Counted from the first letter of the stretch, positions 42,411 to 52,172 are shown. The stretch: DNA of 64,000 bases from Kosakonia cowanii JCM 10956 = DSM 18146 (GCF_001975225.1 NZ_CP019445.1:3472001-3536000); one strand, 5' to 3'. Notes: generated from the letters alone by a model not told the origin. A program made the numbers and translations.

Positions 42411-44009
42411 TTAATTCAGCTTCGCTTTGGAAAAATCACTGCCCATCAGGCTGACGCTGTAGCCGGTGACTTTGCTGCGCGTCGCGTAGAAGGTTTTGCC
42501 GTTTGCCAGCGGGATCCACGGTGCCTGCTTATAGAAAATATCCTGCGCCTGGCCGTAGAGTTTCGCACGCTCGGCCGGATCGCTCACCAGCTTCGCTTTT
42601 TTCACCAGCTCGTCGTAAGGCTTATCACACCAGCGCGCGGCGTTGGCGCCGGTCTTCACGCTGTCGCAGCCGAGCAGCGTATCGGCGAAGTTATCCGGAT
42701 CGCCGTTATCGGACATCCAGCCAAACAGCGCGGTGTCGTGCTCGCCTTTACGCATGCCGGAAAGGTACTCGCCCCACTCGTAGGAGACAATCTTCGCTTT
42801 CACGCCCACTTTCGCCCAGTCGCTCTGGATCATCTCGGCGATACGGCGCGAGTTCGGGTTATAGGGGCGCTGCACCGGCATTGACCAGAGCGTCGCTTCA
42901 AAGCCCTTCTCCAGCCCCGCCTGTTTCAGCAGCGCTTTCGCTTTCTCCGGATCGTAGCTGTACTCCGGCAGATCTTTGTTGTAGCCGAGCATATTTGGCG
43001 GCAGCGGCGATTTCGCCACGCTGGCGGAGCCCAGGAACACCGCATTCACAATCGCTTTTTTATCGGTGGCGTAGTTCAGCGCCTGGCGCACCAGCACGTT
43101 ATCAAACGGTTTTTTCTCGGTGTTAAACGCCAGATAGCCGACGTTCAGCGCTTCAACCGTGTGAAGAGTTAACTCTTTATTCTTTTTGATCTGCTCAAAC
43201 TGCACCGGTGCCGGGGCAGGAATAATCTGGCACTCATTGGTTTGCAATTTTGCCAGACGCGTCTGCACATCCGGGGTGATGGAGAAGATCAGGTGCTTAG
43301 TCGGCACCGGGCCATCCCAGTAGTTCGGGTTAGCGATATAGCGGATCAGCGCATCGGTTTTGTACTGCTGTAACGCGTAGGGGCCGGTTCCGATTGGCCA
43401 GTTATCAACATTCTCCGGCGTGCCTTTTTTCAGCATCGCGTCGGCATACTCGGCCGAAAGAATCGAGGCAAAATCCATGCCCCAGTCGGCAAGGAAAGCG
43501 GCGTTCGGTTCATTGAGCACAAACTGAACGTGGTAATCATCGACCTTCTTCACCTCTTTAATCAGCTTATCCAGCCCGACATCGGTGAAGTATTCGTAAT
43601 TGCCTTTTGAGACGTTGTGGTACGGATGCTTGGCATCCATCTGGCGCATAACGGAGAAGATCACGTCATCGGCATTAAAGTCGCGCGTCGGTTTGAAATA
43701 TTTGTTGCTGTTGAATTTAACGCCCTGGCGCAGCGTAAAGGTCCAGGTTTTGCCATCGTCGGAGACTTTCCACTCCGTCGCCAGCGACGGCACCGGGGTA
43801 TTTTTCACCGGATCGAAGGTGACAAGGCGGTTGTAAAGCACCTGCGAGCTGGCGACAAACGACGGGCCGGAGCTGGCAATTTGCGGGTTGAAAGACTCCG
43901 GCGAGGCTTCGGAGCAGTAGATCAGTGTGTCGTTGGAAGCCGCAAATGCGGCGCTTGCCGGTAAGAGTGTGCTCAACGCCAGCGCGAGCAGTGTTTTCCC
44001 TGTGGTCAT
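42411..44009 (-). CDS. DppA-like periplasmic peptide-binding protein
   Basis: 532 residues from MTTGKTLLALALSTLLPASAAFAA, a Sec signal cut after AFA. Family 5 extracellular binding protein with YCSEASPESFNPQIASSGP and DFASILSAEYADAMLKKGTPE, very close to DppA in pattern, including the paired cysteines (ECQI ... CDSVKTG). It would bind di- or oligopeptides or haem for an ABC transporter. No permease or ATPase genes are beside it, so it must use a transporter encoded elsewhere. It is a DppA paralogue and not present in the E. coli ydc region. Confidence 0.85.
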   Translation of the reverse strand: MTTGKTLLALALSTLLPASAAFAASNDTLIYCSEASPESFNPQIASSGPSFVASSQVLYNRLVTFDPVKNTPVPSLATEWKVSDDGKTWTFTLRQGVKFNSNKYFKPTRDFNADDVIFSVMRQMDAKHPYHNVSKGNYEYFTDVGLDKLIKEVKKVDDYHVQFVLNEPNAAFLADWGMDFASILSAEYADAMLKKGTPENVDNWPIGTGPYALQQYKTDALIRYIANPNYWDGPVPTKHLIFSITPDVQTRLAKLQTNECQIIPAPAPVQFEQIKKNKELTLHTVEALNVGYLAFNTEKKPFDNVLVRQALNYATDKKAIVNAVFLGSASVAKSPLPPNMLGYNKDLPEYSYDPEKAKALLKQAGLEKGFEATLWSMPVQRPYNPNSRRIAEMIQSDWAKVGVKAKIVSYEWGEYLSGMRKGEHDTALFGWMSDNGDPDNFADTLLGCDSVKTGANAARWCDKPYDELVKKAKLVSDPAERAKLYGQAQDIFYKQAPWIPLANGKTFYATRSKVTGYSVSLMGSDFSKAKLN

Positions 44010-44289
44010 GTGCAGGAGCCTTCTTTTTTTATATGGAGTTCTAATCTCAGCACAGGCCGGGCGAACTGGCAAATAACCAATCTCTATCAAGTTATGCTAA
44101 AGCGGTTGTTTTTGCTGAAATATCCACCATGCTTAATAAGAAAATTTACTGTAGGGCGTATTTTGACCGTCATAAGGTCTCGATGCGCTCAATGCGTCGA
44201 GAATTCAATGGTTTTGCGCTTTCCTCTGCCTTTTACTGGCGACGGGAACGCGTATAGTAGACGCGTGAAGAAGTCTATGGGATGAAAAC
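44010..44289. promoter_or_regulatory. Divergent non-coding region between the dppA-like gene and srfA
   Basis: 280 bp with A+T content well above the flanks, holding the start regions of two divergent genes. I see no clear operator, but the length and composition fit regulated promoters on both sides. SrfA starts with GTG and only a weak GGGATG ribosome site. Confidence 0.5.
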
Positions 44290-45708
44290 GTGGCAAAAAC
44301 ACTCTTGCGCAGCGGCGATCTGGATGATTTCCAGGCCGTTGGCGGCGGCGGTCAGGCCGTATTCGATTCGGCACTACAAATTCGGGAAGCGCTGCGTCTG
44401 CGTAAACAGCAGGCGTTAGTGGATTGCCTGGCAATACCGCAGGTTAATGATGAAGGCGATCGTGTCGACTGGTACTCGCCCATCGACGGTCAATCCCGCT
44501 CGTGGAAAGCGGCTGAGCCGGAGGCCCGCGCCCGCGCATTGCGCTTCCTCGAAAGCACGCTTGATAGCGCGGCCGCCCTGAGCCGTAAATGTATGCAGTC
44601 GCCAAAAACCGCACAGCAACTCTTCGGTTCGCTGCTGGAAAAAGCGCTGCAATTCCCCGGCGAAAACCATGTTTTCCTCGTTGATGGCAAACCGGTCATC
44701 ACCTTCTGGGGCTTCGTTAACCTTAATGAAAGCGCGCGCGAAAATGTGCTTGAGTGTCTCTACGAGCCTGAGCCGGAAGTGCCGGAGATTGTGATCGAGC
44801 CGGAACCGGAGCCCGAGCCGCAACCTGAGCCAGAGCCGGAAAAAGAAGCGCAGAGTGAACCTGCAGCGGAAGCGAGCTTCAGCCAGGCCGATGCCCCGCT
44901 CTTAACTACCCCGCCGCCGGTTAAACCGCAGCCGATGAATGTCGCGCCGATCTATCAGGCGGTGCAGGATGCCGATCAGGAGCCTGCTCCGGCGAAAGAG
45001 CCCGCCGCCGCCGCGCCCGCACCGAAAACGAAAAAACGTCGCCGCACCGCGCTGTGGCTGCTGCCGTTAGCCGCCGCTGTTGCCGCCGCCGTTGCCGTGC
45101 CGGTTGTGCTCAAACAACAGCAGCAGAAAGTAGAAACCGCTTCTGCGCCGGTTGCCGAGCCGACAAAACCGGTCGCCATTGCACCGAAGCCGATTGAGGC
45201 GGAACCGATCCCGGCCCTGTCAGCCAATCTGCCGCTGCACCAGGCCGCGGTATTACCGGCTGAAGAGAAAGCCCCGGCAGAGAAACCGGCGGAAAACGAG
45301 CCGGTGGTGATTATGCCAATCCCGAAAGGGGCAATGGTAATGGATGCCCAGCAGGTCAAAATGGGCTCGACCAAATTCCTCAACGGCACCTGGCGACTGG
45401 CGATGGATATTAAAGATCCGGTCACTGGCAAAGCGCCGAACGTGCGTTATCAGATTCAGAATAATAAAGGCAGCGCCCGCATTGTGATGGGCAAGAACGT
45501 CACCTGTCGCGCCGATCTCTTCTCCGGCCTGCATCAGACGGGCGAGTTGCTGATCAAGAGCCGCGGTAATGCGCGTTGCAGCGACGGGACGCGCTACCCG
45601 ATGCCGGATATTTCCTGTAAAGCAGGCACCAACGACGTGGCGGAGTGCAGCGCGCGTTTTGACGCAAAAACCACCGTTCCGGTGACGTTCAGAAACACAG
45701 GTGATTGA
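44290..45708 (+). CDS. srfA: SrfA family protein, membrane-anchored
   Basis: 472 residues, GTG start (MAKTLLRSGDLDDFQAVGGGG). Residues 1-150 form a soluble N-terminal domain. About 157-195 is a Glu-Pro repeat stretch (EPEPEPEPQPEPEPEKE) like the rigid region of TonB. A basic patch KTKKRRR precedes a single membrane helix at about 253-273 (LWLLPLAAAVAAAVAVPVV). The last 200 residues would be periplasmic, with three or four cysteines (NVTCRAD, ARCSDG, ISCKAG, ECSA). SrfA is the first of three co-encoded proteins named from SsrB-regulated Salmonella genes; its biochemical role is not known. Confidence 0.87.
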   Translation: MAKTLLRSGDLDDFQAVGGGGQAVFDSALQIREALRLRKQQALVDCLAIPQVNDEGDRVDWYSPIDGQSRSWKAAEPEARARALRFLESTLDSAAALSRKCMQSPKTAQQLFGSLLEKALQFPGENHVFLVDGKPVITFWGFVNLNESARENVLECLYEPEPEVPEIVIEPEPEPEPQPEPEPEKEAQSEPAAEASFSQADAPLLTTPPPVKPQPMNVAPIYQAVQDADQEPAPAKEPAAAAPAPKTKKRRRTALWLLPLAAAVAAAVAVPVVLKQQQQKVETASAPVAEPTKPVAIAPKPIEAEPIPALSANLPLHQAAVLPAEEKAPAEKPAENEPVVIMPIPKGAMVMDAQQVKMGSTKFLNGTWRLAMDIKDPVTGKAPNVRYQIQNNKGSARIVMGKNVTCRADLFSGLHQTGELLIKSRGNARCSDGTRYPMPDISCKAGTNDVAECSARFDAKTTVPVTFRNTGD

Positions 45709-45711
45709 TTT

Positions 45712-48693
45712 ATGTTGGTTAATCTTTGCGACTACAAACAGAGCGTCACGCTGATCGCCAATAGCGGCGTGCAGTTTCTCGATTTCGGTCTGACGCCGCA
45801 GGACTCGGCGAACAGCGGCCGTTTTGTGCGTAAAACCGCGAACGGGCCGCTGCTGCGCCTCGATTTCGACGTGGTGAATGAGCGTTATACCCTGCCCAAC
45901 CGCGACGGCGGTCAGCCGGAAGTGGTCAAACCCGAGAGCACTCACCCGCTGCAATACTCCCTGTCGATCCTCGACGGCGTCTGGTTGCCGATCCCGTTTC
46001 TGCGCTTTAACCCGCCGCGCACCTTCGTTGAAGGCCCGGATAACTGGGCGCGCGTGCAGATCCGCAAACTTCCCGAGCCGGACAGCGCCGGAAACACGCA
46101 CCGCGTGGCGCTGGCCCTCGACAGCCAGATCAACGGCAACTCGCCTGCCGCCCTTGCGCCGCAGGAGAATGACATTCTCAACGGCACCCGCTTTTCGCTC
46201 GCCTGGCGCGATGATGAAGTGGCCGATTTTCTCGACCAGACGTGGGTTGATGGCTGGCTGCGCGAAGCGTTTTTGCACTTTATTACCCAGCATGAAAGCC
46301 GCAGCGAGCGCGAAATTCATCAGGCCCTGCGCGGTTTTGAGTACCAGGCGCACTGGCTGAACGTGATGTCGCTGCTCGGCATGCAGATTCAGGTGCCGGA
46401 AGTAAAAATCGTCACCCATACGCTCAGCACCCCTGCTATTCCGGTCGATCTGATCCTTGATGTCGGCAATACGCACACCTGCGGCGTGATTATTGAAGAT
46501 CATGGCGACGCCAACGATGGCCTGCGCCAGACCGCTGAGTTGCAGGTGCGCTCGCTCAGCGAGCCACAATTTCTTAACGAGCCGCTGTTTACCAGCCGGC
46601 TTGAGTTTTCTGAAGCGCGCTTCGGCAAGCAGCATTTTTCGGTCGAGAGCGGGCGTGAAGATGCCTTTATCTGGCCGTCGATCGTCCGCGTCGGCGATGA
46701 AGCACGCAAGCTGGCGATGCAGCGTATCGGTACCGAAGGAAACAGCGGTATCTCCAGCCCGCGTCGCTATCTGTGGGATGAAACCCCGGTATTGCAGGAC
46801 TGGCGTTTCAGCCAGATGAACAGCAAAACGCAGCGTGAACCGCTGGCGACCGCCTTCCCGTTGATGAACCTGATGAATGACGAAGGCCAGCCGCTCTACA
46901 GCCTGCCGCTGGATGAGCGTCTGCCAGTCTTCTCGCCGCAGTATAGCCGCAGCACGCTGATGACCCATATGCTGTGCGAGCTGCTTTCGCAGGCGCTCGG
47001 GCAGATCAACAGCGTTGCGACCCGCCTGCGCCTTGGCTTCCCGGCCTCGCCGCGCCAGCTGCGCACCATTATTCTGACCCTGCCGTCGGCGATGCCGAAG
47101 CAGGAGCGCGAGATCTTCCGCCGCCGCATGTTTGAAGCAATTGCCCTGGTGTGGAAAGCGATGGGCTGGCATCCGCAGGATGAGGATTTTGCCCAGCGTA
47201 AGCAGCAGGAAAAGAGCGTGGTGCCGGTGCCCTATATCCAGATGGAGTGGGACGAAGCAAGCTGCGGCCAGCTGGTATGGCTCTATAACGAAGCGATCTC
47301 CCGCTTTGCCGGGCAGACCGAAACCTTTTTTGCCTCCCTCGCCCGCCCGGATCGCACCGAAGCGCCGGGCGCGGTGCCGGGGCGCTCGCTGCGCGTGGCC
47401 TCCGTCGATATCGGCGGCGGCACCACCGATATGGCGATCACCCATTATCAGCTGGATGATGGCACCGGCAGTAATGTCAAAATCACCCCACAACTGCTCT
47501 TCCGTGAAGGGTTTAAAGTGGCGGGCGATGACATTCTGTTAGATGTGATCCAGCGCTGCGTGCTGCCTGCGCTGCAAACACATATGCAGAAAGCGGGCAT
47601 TACCGACGCGGCGGCGATCATGGCAACGCTGTTTGGCGACTCCGGGCGTATCGACACCCAGGCGGTGCTGCGCCAGCAAACCACCCTGCAACTCTTTATG
47701 CCGGTTGGCCATGCGATTCTGGCGGCCTGGGAAGAGAGCGACATTAACGATCCGCTGGCTGGCCTTTATGCGACCTTTGGCGAACTGCTGAAGCAGACGC
47801 CGACGCGCAACGTGATGAACTACCTGAAGCAGGCGATCGACCACGCCCTGCCTGCCGGTTCGGCGGAGTTTGATGTGCTGTCGGTACCGCTGCAAATCAC
47901 CTTCCGTGATCTGCAAGAGGCGATGCTGGCCGGGCAGTTTACCCTCACCGCCCCGCTGCACGCGGTGTGTGAAGCGATCAGCCACTACAGCTGCGACGTA
48001 CTGCTGATTACCGGTCGTCCGGGCTGTCTGCCGGGCGTGCAGGCGCTGATTCGCCACCTGCAACCGGTGCCGGTCAACCGCATGGTGTGGCTGGATAAGT
48101 ACCGCGTGCATGAGTGGTACCCCTTCAGCCAACAGGGCAAAATCGGTAACCCGAAATCGACTGCCGCCGTTGGCGCGATGCTGTGCAGCCTGGCGCTCGA
48201 TCTGCGCCTGCCGCGCTTTAACTTTAAAGCGGCGGATATAGGCGCCTACTCGACGGTGCGCTACCTCGGCGTACTGGATAACGTGGTTAATACCCTGCGT
48301 GATGAGAACATCTGGTATCACGATATCGATCTGGATAAACCCGGTGCCAAGCTGGATGCGCGGCTGCACTTCCCGCTGCGCGGCAATGTGACGCTCGGTT
48401 TCCGTCAGCTGGCAAATGCCCGCTGGCCGGCCACGCCGCTCTACACGCTGAGTATTAACTCGCAGGAGCTGGCGAAAACCATCGCCGGTGACGGGGTGTT
48501 GAATGTGCGGCTACAGTTTAGCGGCGGCAATAAACACCACGGCCCGGAGGCGTTTACCCTGAGTGAAGCCTGGTTGCAGGATGGCACCCCGGTTCCTGCC
48601 GATGCGTTAACGTTTAAATTGAATACGCTGGCCGACCGCCGACACAGCGGAAGCCATTACTGGATCGACAGCGGGAGTGTGTACCTGAAATGA
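45712..48693 (+). CDS. srfB: SrfB, actin/Hsp70-like ATPase
   Basis: 993 residues, soluble. Two phosphate-binding motifs of the actin/Hsp70 superfamily are visible: LILDVGNTHTCGVI at about 244-258 and VASVDIGGGTTDMAI at about 562-577. The TGRPGCLPGVQALI segment near 765 could be the adenosine motif. An N-terminal beta-rich region of 240 residues precedes the ATPase. It starts three bases after srfA and overlaps srfC by four bases (ATGA). Named a virulence factor by annotation, but its action is unproven. Confidence 0.87.
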   Translation: MLVNLCDYKQSVTLIANSGVQFLDFGLTPQDSANSGRFVRKTANGPLLRLDFDVVNERYTLPNRDGGQPEVVKPESTHPLQYSLSILDGVWLPIPFLRFNPPRTFVEGPDNWARVQIRKLPEPDSAGNTHRVALALDSQINGNSPAALAPQENDILNGTRFSLAWRDDEVADFLDQTWVDGWLREAFLHFITQHESRSEREIHQALRGFEYQAHWLNVMSLLGMQIQVPEVKIVTHTLSTPAIPVDLILDVGNTHTCGVIIEDHGDANDGLRQTAELQVRSLSEPQFLNEPLFTSRLEFSEARFGKQHFSVESGREDAFIWPSIVRVGDEARKLAMQRIGTEGNSGISSPRRYLWDETPVLQDWRFSQMNSKTQREPLATAFPLMNLMNDEGQPLYSLPLDERLPVFSPQYSRSTLMTHMLCELLSQALGQINSVATRLRLGFPASPRQLRTIILTLPSAMPKQEREIFRRRMFEAIALVWKAMGWHPQDEDFAQRKQQEKSVVPVPYIQMEWDEASCGQLVWLYNEAISRFAGQTETFFASLARPDRTEAPGAVPGRSLRVASVDIGGGTTDMAITHYQLDDGTGSNVKITPQLLFREGFKVAGDDILLDVIQRCVLPALQTHMQKAGITDAAAIMATLFGDSGRIDTQAVLRQQTTLQLFMPVGHAILAAWEESDINDPLAGLYATFGELLKQTPTRNVMNYLKQAIDHALPAGSAEFDVLSVPLQITFRDLQEAMLAGQFTLTAPLHAVCEAISHYSCDVLLITGRPGCLPGVQALIRHLQPVPVNRMVWLDKYRVHEWYPFSQQGKIGNPKSTAAVGAMLCSLALDLRLPRFNFKAADIGAYSTVRYLGVLDNVVNTLRDENIWYHDIDLDKPGAKLDARLHFPLRGNVTLGFRQLANARWPATPLYTLSINSQELAKTIAGDGVLNVRLQFSGGNKHHGPEAFTLSEAWLQDGTPVPADALTFKLNTLADRRHSGSHYWIDSGSVYLK

Positions 48694-50864
48694 GTGCGAG
48701 CGTAAAAACCACCCAAGCCTTAACTGCATGGATCACTAACAACCGTCAGCACTCACCGCTGCTCGATGATGACGCCGATGCCCTGCTGGCGCGCGTTACC
48801 GCTGCCGCGGCCGATGAACAGGCGCTGGCGGAGGTGGCTGACGCTCCCTGCACCGTCGGGCTGTATGGTCGCTCGCAGGCGGCAAAAGCGCATCTGCTCG
48901 CCGCCCTGTGCGGCAGCGGCAATGGCCGCATGCATGTGCGCCCCGGCGAAAAGACGCTGGATTACTTCAGCCACATCAACCCCGGTCACGCCCTCACCAG
49001 CATGGCGCTGCGTTTTAGCCAGCGCCTGCCGTTTATGGATGAGGGTTTCCCGCTCTGCCTGCGCATTCTCAGTGAAGCGGAGCTGGTCCAGCTGTTTATC
49101 GCCCATGCGCATCAGCAGCCAGACCTGCGCGCGGTTGATAAAGCGGTAATTGAAGATCGGGTCGCGAAATGGCGCGCGCTGCGCCAGCCTAACGCTGTGC
49201 CGGGGATCACCGCCGAGGAGATTGGCGCTATTGCCCGCTTCTGGCGCGCTGTCGTGCCCGCCGCGCAGCAGCAGATGGATGATGCGCTCTGGTATCAGTT
49301 CGCCACCCTACTGCCCTCCCTTGATCTGAGCGCACGCGCCAGCGCCTGGTCGCTACTGTGGGGCGAACAGCAAGAGTTGACCCAGCAGTGGTTTGCCCTT
49401 GCGCACACCCTGCATCAGACCGGTAACGCCACCGAGATCGCAGCACCGCTGAGCATTCTGGTGGATACCTTCGCGCTGCCGACCGACGGTTTTTTAACCC
49501 CGGCGGTTGAGCAGGAGGAGGCGATCCAGGATGAAGTGGTGGTGCACCCGTGGGCCAACGAGCAGTTGCAAAATGCGGTCAGCATTCCGCTGGCAACGCT
49601 GGCGCTGATCACCCGCGAGCTGGTGCTGCCGGTGGAAAACAGCCTGCTACCGGGCGTCGATATTCTGGATATTCCCGCCCCCGGCCCGCGTGAAGGCCAG
49701 CCGCTGTGGCGCAGTAAATGCCGCTGGCTGCTGGAGAACTACCGCCAGCGCCTGCAACCGGATGTGTTGATGATCTGCAACGCCACGCTCGATCGCGCGG
49801 AAACCGCCACCACCGCACGCGCGCTGCTGAACTGGGTGAAAGAGACGCAGTCGGGCCAGGAGTCGGCGCTACCGGGGCTGGTCTGGGCGATCACGCCGCA
49901 GGATGCGCGTTTTACGCTGGCGCAAAATCTGGATGAAACCGTCCAGCAGCTGATTGGCAAACCGGGCCAGCACTGGGGCACATTGCAGGCGCTGGATGCC
50001 AGCAGTTTGCAGCGTCTGCTTGAGTGGCTGGCGCAAGCCACCGCGCCCGCCCTGCGCCAGCAGCGGCTGAAAGCGCTGAGCGACCGCCAGCAGCGCGCCC
50101 TGCGTGATTTGTTGCAGGCATGGGTCGTCAGCCCGGAACAGGATGCGGATGAGCAGCGTAAACGGGCGGAGTCCGTGGTGCGCGAACTGCAGGTTCAGGC
50201 TTCACGCCACGGTGAACTGCTGGAAGGATTGATGCCGGATATGCAGCAGTTCGATACGCTCTGGAAGGTACAGCAGCCGCGTGAAGAGAAAGTGAGCGGC
50301 CTGTTTAACGAGTCAATCGACCTGTTTGCTGAATCGGCTGAGAGCGCCGAGCCGCAGGCAATGGCGAAAGATGTCGGTCAGCAGGCGCATGCTCTGTGGG
50401 TCAACCACGTGCGCCAGTGGAGCCGCAATGATGACAATGCTGTGCGCCTCGGCGTCAGCCCGGCGACGCTGCGCCAGATGGCCGAGATTGTGATTATCAG
50501 CAGCTACCGCCTGCGTCTGCCGGAAACCCTGCAGAAGATTATGCAGCGCGATACCGCCTGCGCAGCGCAGCTTCATGCCGCCATCGGCAACTTTGTCGCC
50601 TGGCTCGGCTATGCCGATCTCCCGCCGGAGAGCCGCCCGGCCAGCCGCGTGCAGAAAGGCAGCACCATTTTTGCTACCGCGGTGATTGACGTGGGCGGCG
50701 AGCGGTTAACGCGTCTCGGGGAGCAGCCGGTACACGCCGCAACCCGCTACGTCTACGACTGGCTGGTCGCGCTCTACAACCGGGCGATTGAGAATATCGG
50801 CTACCGCCACCCGCTCGATGTCAGCCCTGAGGCGCGCGCGGCGCTAAAAGCGCTGCTGCCTTAA
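48690..50864 (+). CDS. srfC: SrfC, putative P-loop GTPase-like effector/virulence factor
   Basis: 724 residues, cytoplasmic and mostly helical. A degenerate P-loop, VGLYGRSQAAKAHLLAAL (about 55-72), has the GxxxxxK spacing but Ala in place of Ser/Thr. A G3-like DILDIPAPG lies at about 324 and MICNATLDRAE follows, giving a dynamin-like layout with a long insertion. Helical stalk-like segments (about 460-560) fill the C-terminal half. It ends the srfABC operon at a strong terminator. Whether it binds nucleotide is uncertain. Confidence 0.83.
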   Translation: MSASVKTTQALTAWITNNRQHSPLLDDDADALLARVTAAAADEQALAEVADAPCTVGLYGRSQAAKAHLLAALCGSGNGRMHVRPGEKTLDYFSHINPGHALTSMALRFSQRLPFMDEGFPLCLRILSEAELVQLFIAHAHQQPDLRAVDKAVIEDRVAKWRALRQPNAVPGITAEEIGAIARFWRAVVPAAQQQMDDALWYQFATLLPSLDLSARASAWSLLWGEQQELTQQWFALAHTLHQTGNATEIAAPLSILVDTFALPTDGFLTPAVEQEEAIQDEVVVHPWANEQLQNAVSIPLATLALITRELVLPVENSLLPGVDILDIPAPGPREGQPLWRSKCRWLLENYRQRLQPDVLMICNATLDRAETATTARALLNWVKETQSGQESALPGLVWAITPQDARFTLAQNLDETVQQLIGKPGQHWGTLQALDASSLQRLLEWLAQATAPALRQQRLKALSDRQQRALRDLLQAWVVSPEQDADEQRKRAESVVRELQVQASRHGELLEGLMPDMQQFDTLWKVQQPREEKVSGLFNESIDLFAESAESAEPQAMAKDVGQQAHALWVNHVRQWSRNDDNAVRLGVSPATLRQMAEIVIISSYRLRLPETLQKIMQRDTACAAQLHAAIGNFVAWLGYADLPPESRPASRVQKGSTIFATAVIDVGGERLTRLGEQPVHAATRYVYDWLVALYNRAIENIGYRHPLDVSPEARAALKALLP

Positions 50865-50869
50865 CCCGC

Positions 50870-50896
50870 AACCCGGCACTCTCGCCGGGTTTTTTA
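50870..50896. terminator. Terminator after srfC
   Basis: AACCCGGC (50870-50877) pairs with GCCGGGTT (50884-50891) around a 6-base loop, then five further T. It lies six bases after the srfC stop and may also serve the converging hydrolase gene. Confidence 0.88.
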
Positions 50897-51655
50897 TTCG
50901 TGCTGCGCGATAAACGACCCGATCGCCTGCGCCAGTGCCGATGGCTGCTCCCATGACATGGAGTGACCGGCGTCGGCGATAATGCGCAGATCGATCCCCT
51001 GCTGGCGGACCTCATCGGCGTCACTGTCCGGCAGCGAGTGCGCGCCGAAAATCAGCGTCTTCGGGCGCGGCAGGTCGACAAACAGGTTCATCCAGCCGGG
51101 CGTGATGCCCTCAACCAGGCTTTTCGCTTCCCGCCACATCGCCCAGGGCGCCGTGCTCTGCAAACTGCCCGCCCACGGCGAGGTCTCCCGCGCCAGCATC
51201 GCCGCATAGCCGCAGGTGACAAAATCCCCTTCGTCCATGCTCGCCACCTCGCGGCTGAACTGCCCACCGCCGGGGTAAAAATTAGGCTCGGAAACGGCAA
51301 GACCATTAAGACGTGAATTAACTTGTGAGGCGACCTCAATGGCAATGCTGCCGCCCATGCTGTGACCGTAGAGCCAGAAGGCATCCAGGCCAAGATGATC
51401 GAGCACTTCCACTACGACGTTTGCCTGATCGGTGGTGCGATAGGCGTAGCTGGCGGGTCGTTCACTGTAGCCACTGCCGGGCAGATCGATAAGTATGGCG
51501 CGTCGTCCGGCGAGTGCCGGGTCGGTAATAATGCGCGGATATTCAAAGGATGATGCGCAGCCCAGGCCGTGAATAAAGACCACTGGGTCGCCTTCGCCCG
51601 GTAAGGCGTGCCAGCGAACGCGGCACTGCGCGTGGTGTGAATTGAGTTCGTCCAT
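50894..51655 (-). CDS. Alpha/beta-fold hydrolase
   Basis: 253 residues. Oxyanion-hole segment FIHGLGCASSF, nucleophile elbow YGHSMGGSIA (Ser), a later Asp region (LPDSDADEVRQ) and catalytic His in ADAGHSMSWEQP. No signal peptide. Probably an esterase or lyase of small molecules; the substrate is unknown. It stands alone between srfC and the ortT pair. Confidence 0.85.
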   Translation of the reverse strand: MDELNSHHAQCRVRWHALPGEGDPVVFIHGLGCASSFEYPRIITDPALAGRRAILIDLPGSGYSERPASYAYRTTDQANVVVEVLDHLGLDAFWLYGHSMGGSIAIEVASQVNSRLNGLAVSEPNFYPGGGQFSREVASMDEGDFVTCGYAAMLARETSPWAGSLQSTAPWAMWREAKSLVEGITPGWMNLFVDLPRPKTLIFGAHSLPDSDADEVRQQGIDLRIIADAGHSMSWEQPSALAQAIGSFIAQHE

Positions 51656-51720
51656 TTGCTCTCCCTCTTGCGTGATACTGGTATTTTATACAGCATTTCA
51701 GCGCAAGATTGCGAGCGATT

Positions 51721-51894
51721 TCAAAAGAGTGAAATAAGGAGCGCCACCGGGAAGCTGATCGGCCATGTTGCACCGACTAATAGTGCACTCAATAAGCGCA
51801 TGGTGCGCCTCTCTTTGGTGAGAAACCAGGTGACAAGCGCGCAAATCGTCGCCATTACCCCGTAAAAAATCAGCAGTTTTGTGTAGAGATCCAT
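51721..51894 (-). CDS. OrtT-family small membrane toxin, copy 1
   Basis: 57 residues from MDLYTKLLIFYGVMATICAL. An upstream in-frame ATG would add six residues. Two membrane helices (LLIFYGVMATICALVTWF and the C-terminal ALLVGATWPISFPVALLISLF) flank a basic KERRTMR loop. This is the OrtT/GhoT pattern; OrtT disrupts membrane potential and reduces ATP under stringent stress. It is a close paralogue of copy 2, 104 bp upstream. No ghoS-like antitoxin is next to either. Confidence 0.85.
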   Translation of the reverse strand: MDLYTKLLIFYGVMATICALVTWFLTKERRTMRLLSALLVGATWPISFPVALLISLF

Positions 51895-51998
51895 CCGCTT
51901 TCTCCTGTCCATAGGCCAACGTGCAGTGCCTATGCTGCTCTCTTTCTTGCCCGCATGCTGTCGGGGCGGTCACGCTTTGCTTAGCAGCCAGGCAGAGA

Positions 51999-52172
51999 TC
52001 AGAAAATGGAGAACAGCAGCGCGACCGGAAAGCTCATCGGCCAGGTGGAACCGACCAGAAAAGCACTCAGCAGGCGGATGCGTTTACGATCGTGCGACAG
52101 AAACCAGGTGATAAAGGCGCAGATCAACGCCATGACACAATAGAACACCAACATTTTTTGGTATAACGACAT
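51999..52172 (-). CDS. ortT: OrtT, orphan membrane toxin, copy 2
   Basis: 57 residues from MSLYQKMLVFYCVMALICAF, the same length as E. coli OrtT and very close to it (LSHDRKRIRLLSAFLVGSTW, PMSFPVALLFSIF). Two transmembrane helices. In E. coli ortT lies between patD and ydcY; here it keeps the neighbourhood of patD. This copy is likely the ancestral one, and copy 1 a diverged duplicate. Confidence 0.9.
   Translation of the reverse strand: MSLYQKMLVFYCVMALICAFITWFLSHDRKRIRLLSAFLVGSTWPMSFPVALLFSIF

Noticed and set aside
45253..47493. A 746-codon open frame on the minus strand opposite srfA/srfB.
   Set aside because: It mirrors the codon pattern of the GC-rich genes on the other strand, has no family features, and overlaps two well-supported genes.
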